64,000 bases of DNA from Ascidia mentula (lineage: Eukaryota; Chordata; Ascidiacea; Phlebobranchia; Ascidiidae), in contig OX387202.1 of the NCBI GenBank assembly GCA_947561715.1, positions 10,801,001-10,865,000 of the forward strand. Reading direction: 5' to 3'. The translations under genes and the position numbers were made by a program. The stretch's first letter is position 1, and every line of letters starts with the position of its first letter. The notes beneath the pieces were generated by a model. It was not told where the DNA came from, did not search any database, and saw only the letters and a program-made list of their open reading frames with translations. Below, in pieces: positions 58,737 through 64,000 of this stretch.

Positions 58737-61700
58737 AGTGACGGTTTTTTTTATCGAGGGTCGCCCCCCGCGCCTATCTCTACTTGCATATTTTTCGAAA
58801 TACGCCCCAACACTTCGCGGGTGGAAGCTTGTTGATGACTTCGGTCTATATGGAGGCAGACGGTCTATATGGAGGCAGATCGTCATGAACGCCTCAGTGT
58901 TAAGGGAGAATCCGATTCCCGAGCGTCTGCGCCTCAGTAGAACATTTGTTGAAATTAAATATAACGGTCACCCCAGGAAATGCGAATTTTGCGCTGAAAT
59001 GGGCCACAGGAAAAGCGATTGCCCCAGCTTCACGAAGCACGTAGAAGACCGTAAACGGGCCGCACCCGAAAAGGTGGCAACACCGACGATAACGCGCAGA
59101 ACGTACAAGCCGACGCGGATCCCCCGCTGAAAGCAAAGATAAGAAGGCACCAGAGGCGAACGCGCACGACGACACAACGTCAGGTCTGGCAGGTGATGTT
59201 GCGCCAGCCCCCATCGAAGAAGTATCAGCTGAAGTCGTGTCACCTGTGCACCTGCATGTGCCAGATACGACAACTGACGTCATTGATAACATTGAGTCAG
59301 GTGTAAATTGTAAGGTGACAGCTGATGTCGCTGACGCCCCTCCGTCAAGTGTGGCGACTGACGTCACACCTGGTCAATGCAAAGAAGTGACTGCTGACGT
59401 CGGTGACTCTGCGTCGCCGACTGTGACGGCTGACGTCATCCAAAGCGGCGCGAAGCCATCAGAGGCGCAACCCTCTAGCGCTACAACGGTACTCGTGCAA
59501 GGCCAACTGAAGACACCAGAGTCGGTGCTTCACAGCATGCCAAAGCCAGTGTTGGCTAACACCGCCCCAACCCAAACCAACAGCGTGCAACCACCTCCAT
59601 CAGCAACACCCACCCCCAAGTCAAACCTCAACGAAGGATTCACGGAAGTTCGCGCCCGCAAACGGAAGACGATGCCAACCACCCCAAAGTCGAAGAAGGC
59701 ACCTTGCTGCAGTACAGTATACACGAGATATTAAATGCCTTTCTGACAACTTGCACCTAAGGAGCAGATTTGGTAATTGGGCCTCAGAAGAGGCTTACCT
59801 CAGCCCTTCACGCTATCTGAACATTAAATGTCAGCGACTCTTAAAGCATGTACTTGCGGATCATGCTACAACCTTGCGCCGGGAGAGAAATTAGTGTGCA
59901 GTTGTAAAGCAGTAATACCAGATGATTTTAATGCATCGTGTTTTTAATCAACCACAACCCCATCATTTTGTCCCGTTCTTATTTATTTTCTGTTACCCTC
60001 TTTTTTGTTGTCTTGTTTTAATTTTATACAATGGCGTCGTATTTATAGATTTGTACCCTTAATGTTAACGGCCTTGGTCAAGCCCCCGAAGGAAAATGTT
60101 TCGGTTTCCGTCAACCTTTTCGCATCATTGCGACCGACATTTGAACCCTGACCCGCACCTTTCACTTAGTTAACATATACGCACCCTCAGGCACAAATCA
60201 TTACATTCTCAACAACAAATCCTTCGATTCTCTCTACCCCCTACATTTCTTCTACCCACTCCATTGTATTTACTGGTGACTTTAATTGTGTAACTGACCA
60301 TACCTTGGACAAACACCCCCCAGTAACCAATCGACAGCCCAGCTACAACCTTATAAAATTATTAACAAGTTTCAATCCACAGGATTCCTTTCGGCTTCTT
60401 CACCCAAACCTCCGTCAATTTTCCCGCCGTGTCCTAAATACACAGTCCAGAAGTGATAAAATTTATCTTTCCTCTTCGTTAATCCCTAACAAACATTTAT
60501 CTACCTCATGCCCCTTTTCGGATCATGACTCAGTTTCGGTTTCCGTTAACCTTATCTCTGCCCCACCCAGGGGACGAGGTACCTGGAAAAATTACACTAA
60601 AACCCTTGACGATCCTCTTTTTCGCTTCGATTTCCACCGCTTTTACCCTCTATGGCAAACTCTCGCACCTTTCCACTCTAACCCCATGGACTTTTGACTA
60701 ACTCTTAAATTTAAATTTAAATCATTGATAAAATCTCACTCGAAACGCCTGGCTCAAGAATCCCGAGACCAAACCTATACCCTGCAGCAACAACTCGACA
60801 CCGCCAGCCAAATTCTCAACGACAATCCTTCTTCCGAAAACTTCCGTTCTTTCCAATCTATCAAAAAAAACCTAAATACTCTTTACCTTTTCTCAATCCC
60901 GTTCTTCTGTTCTAAAACGTCTTTTCTTCGACTTCCACTTTAAAAATATAACTGATAAACATCTTTTCTCCCAACTGCTACCCTCACGCCTCCACAGTCC
61001 CATACTCGATCTTCAAGACACTCATGGTCCCCCTCTTCCGGCACCCCAAGAACTTCTTTCCCACACCCAGCAATTCTTCGAAACTCTCCATTCAGATCAA
61101 CACCTTCCAGTACCCGACCCTTCTAACTTATTTGTTAAAACTCCTTTAAAAGTAATACCAGATTAATTCCTTGTAACCTTATCGAACCCCATCACACAGC
61201 ACGAGGTAAGAAAAACACTTTCCCTTTATCCTTCTCATCTTACCCTTATCTTCAAGAAAAATGACCCCACTCTCCTTAATAATTATAGACCCATTCAACC
61301 TCTTCAAATTTTTAAACCTTACGGAAACCGAACTCATGACCCACAAACTGAAGCTCCTCTATCACCGTATTGTGGACGAATCCGACACACCCCATCATTT
61401 CAACGACTGGTCTCAAATCCACCATCCTATTTTCCTGAACTACCTTAAAACTTTTAATTATCGCCTTACCGTTAAAATTTTTTCGTTAAAATGTCAACAA
61501 ACCTATCTTGCCCTGGATCAAGAACTCCACTGCTACCTTTGGAATTCCTCCTTCAAAATCTTCTCTCACCTTTTTCACAACTGTCGCTCCATTCAACCTC
61601 TTCTCACCCCAGTTAGAAATATTTCCCAACTTTAACTAACTCAAACTCTTCTCTATTCAATACACCTGTACACATCGCCCTTCTACAACTAAACAACACA

Positions 61701-61925
61701 ACACCGTACACAAAAATATCAGCAGCATTCCTTAACACCTCACTTGCACACACTATTTGGAAAACACCGAACAGAATTAAACACCACATACAACCCATCA
61801 ACGACATTTCATGACATTAGGTTTCATCCTTCAAATCACTTTAAGCTAGCTATCCAACGGAACAGAGGCAACCCTTCTCTCGAGGAAATCTTGGCTGATG
61901 TTGTTAACGCCATACACAACCAATG

Positions 61926-64000
61926 AATCACAGAAACCGCGCTCTACCGCCCTCTCCCGGATGAAACACCCAAAAAAATGTTGTCACTTACATGGAGAGA
62001 CTAATTCATTAAGTATCTGCAATGCGAGTTTCGAGCGTTTCCTCTTCCTTTTATCGACTACTGGCGAAAAACACAAAAAACGAGATATAGCACATCAAGA
62101 AAAGCACGCAAAAATGTTGAGTTGCCGATTAATTTGGTCCGGTAGCATAATGTTGTTGTCATGGTGATTTTCACGCACATTTGCGTGAGTTACGTAATTC
62201 CTTTTTTTGAAAGCCTTTTTCCAAAATCCAAGCCTTAATGTCGGGTTTAGTTGCGAGTCGGTAAGCTAACGTGTAAGACAGCAGGTGTCAACAACAAGGT
62301 GCCATAAAAAAGGTTTGTCGTCGAGCAGGCTGTGGGAGTCCTGCAGGCCTAACTCTGCCTGCATATTTCGTTCCGTTACATGTGTTCCAGTGTGTGAGGA
62401 ATTAGGCCAGGAAACATGCATACTGCTAAATATTTGTTTGAGTGGCGTTTATTTTTCTTTTGCATTGTCCTGTGATGATTTTGTTCGATTATTGGAATAA
62501 TGCCAAGTTTAAGGCACGAAACACTTGAAACTTAACTGGAGGTAATATTTCTAAAAATATAAGGCTTACAAAAGTTTGGCTTCCTCTTTAAAAATTTGCG
62601 CTGCAAGAAAGTGTCATAAGTATACGAGGACTAAGTTTGTTGCATTAGTAGCAGGAAAAAATGTTTGGGATTAGGCAATAACTAAGATAATCAAACGTTA
62701 AATTTGGTATTTAGTTCATGTCACAGAAAATGGACCAGAACTCAAAATCATACGTGAAATAAGCTAAATAATAATAAAATATTAGGCAAGACAGCCATTA
62801 GTCAGACTAAACCAAGCAATTGTTAGGTAATCCCTTGCCAGCATGTGCGACCGCCCTTTTCTTTATCTGCCATTGGGTTCCTGGGTTGTGTATTATAGAA
62901 CGTGTTACTAAGTCTAATTATATTGTTGCGACTCTCTCCACAAATATGCAGATTAGACCCCGGGACAAGATACAGTCAAAATAGGAGGACTCTATATTGA
63001 CCTCCCACCACTGCTATTTAGAAAACACTCATTACAAAGAAAATGTTTTTTAGCACAAAAATACAGATCGCAAACAAACCGGTTCGTGAAGTGTTTTTTT
63101 ACCCAGGAATATTTCTGATAAAAAAATTTGGTGGTTTGTTCCGTTGTCTTCTACCGCAGCTTATATTGGAAACGCTGTGTTGTGATGAAAAAAATAATTT
63201 CTATGTGTGAGGCGCATGTTGGCTGTTATACAAAGGACGCAAGTCGACATTTTAGAATCCATCTATCAAAAATACTGAAATGGCAATGGCATAAAATCAT
63301 GAAAAATGTTAATGCGACAAATCCACGCCCGATGTCAATTAACCCAGTTTGTTTTCCTGCCTTAATCCAGGGTATGTGGATGGGACGCCTGTCAATAATG
63401 AATACGATCCTCTATTTTAATGCGTGTGGCAATTTTAGAAATAAGTGACAATATTTCAGTGATAATGAAATTAATGTACGCACTTCCCTTTATTAATGGT
63501 ACACACATGTTGCAACATATCCTTCGCATTCACCTGTAGTTAAAAATATATGCAGTAAATCCCTGATAAAAATGAGTTCCAGGAAGAATTCATCAACAAG
63601 ACAAGTGTTAAAGGACTACCATTTTGCAATTGCTGCAGGATCGGTGTTAATTGACACGTCCGTTTGAGCGAAGCGCACTCGAAATCGCTGCAATTGTTCC
63701 TGTAGACGTTGTTGGAATCCCAAACCATTTCCTTATTTTTTTTCTGTGTCCGCTTTGACATAGATTTATACAAATAATCGTTAATTATCCCTTAATCCTC
63801 CAAAACCATTCGAATTTCAAAAGCTGAAATTCTGTGTCAAAATACGAAATAAAAAAAAATGGTTACAAATTTCATTCGTAAAAGACTTTGATATTATAAT
63901 GGATTTGGAATGTTGTTTGCTTGTTTGTAGCAAAGTAATGTTTTGAATGCACACATGGACATCTTTCTAGCGCTTAAAATAAACAAATATAGACTTAAAC
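61926..64000. other. Unassigned region
   Basis: No gene, RNA or known repeat recognised. Short frames (62285-62500, 63128-63448) lack domains and splice context. Confidence 0.4.

Larger units (their letters stand above)
58007..61925 (+). mobile_element. Tx1/L1-like LINE, direct copy, degenerate
   Basis: Continues on the plus strand the ORF1 begun at 54840-54975, missing about 63 bp at the junction. ORF1: FNPGLKRPEIHLLLRQLN, then a nested LTR (58161-58736), then the CCHC knuckle CEFCAEMGHRKSDC and the Val/Thr/Asp-rich tail to 59734. An 18-bp direct duplication sits at 58845-58879. ORF2 is heavily deleted: part of the endonuclease (60130-60560), one reverse-transcriptase stretch (LTLIFKKNDPTLLNNYRPI, about 61245-61300) and the C-terminal region to 61925. 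Catalytic reverse-transcriptase motifs are absent. Confidence 0.8.

Noticed and set aside
1..64000. CRISPR arrays, bacterial operons, rRNA
   Set aside because: No short regular repeats with spacers and no rRNA-like stretch; the gene structure is eukaryotic throughout.

Overview
This window is animal nuclear DNA. Genes are cut by many short introns (about 50-400 nt, GT-AG), the DNA is AT-rich, and the non-coding space is filled with tRNA-derived SINEs, LINEs, a Penelope-like fragment, a MITE and a DNA transposon. Compact introns, a cluster of KY/hillarin-type genes, a Sulfotransfer_4-type gene with a C-terminal membrane anchor, and strong splice acceptors 14-18 nt before start codons (a pattern of spliced-leader trans-splicing) suggest an invertebrate chordate such as a tunicate. 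That assignment is inference.

Region 1-35.2 kb is a tandem array of seven copies (called A-G here) of a ten-exon gene encoding a KY/hillarin-like transglutaminase-fold protein. C, E, F and G have complete open models (413, 421, 408 and 411 aa). A is cut by the window edge, B is a 5' fragment and D has a broken 5' half. None has the catalytic Cys or the His of the family, so these look like pseudoenzymes. A-B-C is collinear with E-F-G, so the array grew by duplication of a three-gene block, with D between. Exon relics of the neighbouring ABCB6 gene lie inside the array, so duplications also took in the adjacent locus.

Between A and B sits the most interesting object, a 6,059-bp CACTA/EnSpm-like DNA transposon (5167-11225). 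It has CACT..AGTG termini, subterminal repeats, a TG target duplication and a matching empty site at the sister locus (about 27600). It carries a zinc-finger transposase gene and a second, eight-exon gene resembling the SAMD3-like family. A 391-bp MITE and a perfect 31-bp hairpin lie inside it.

Region 36.6-48 kb holds three ordinary genes: ABCB6 on the minus strand (16 exons, 881 aa), a secreted cysteine-rich protein on the minus strand (4 exons, 154 aa), and a Sulfotransfer_4-type sulfotransferase on the plus strand (4 exons, 247 aa) with a SINE in intron 1. An inverted pseudo-exon of the sulfotransferase lies at 50.7 kb.

Region 52.9-62 kb starts with a seven-finger C2H2 gene and a decayed partial copy of it. 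Next comes a Tx1/L1-like LINE (CCHC ORF1, AP-endonuclease ORF2) interrupted by an inverted copy of itself plus its flank, with a 576-bp solo LTR nested in ORF1. The last 2 kb shows nothing I can identify.
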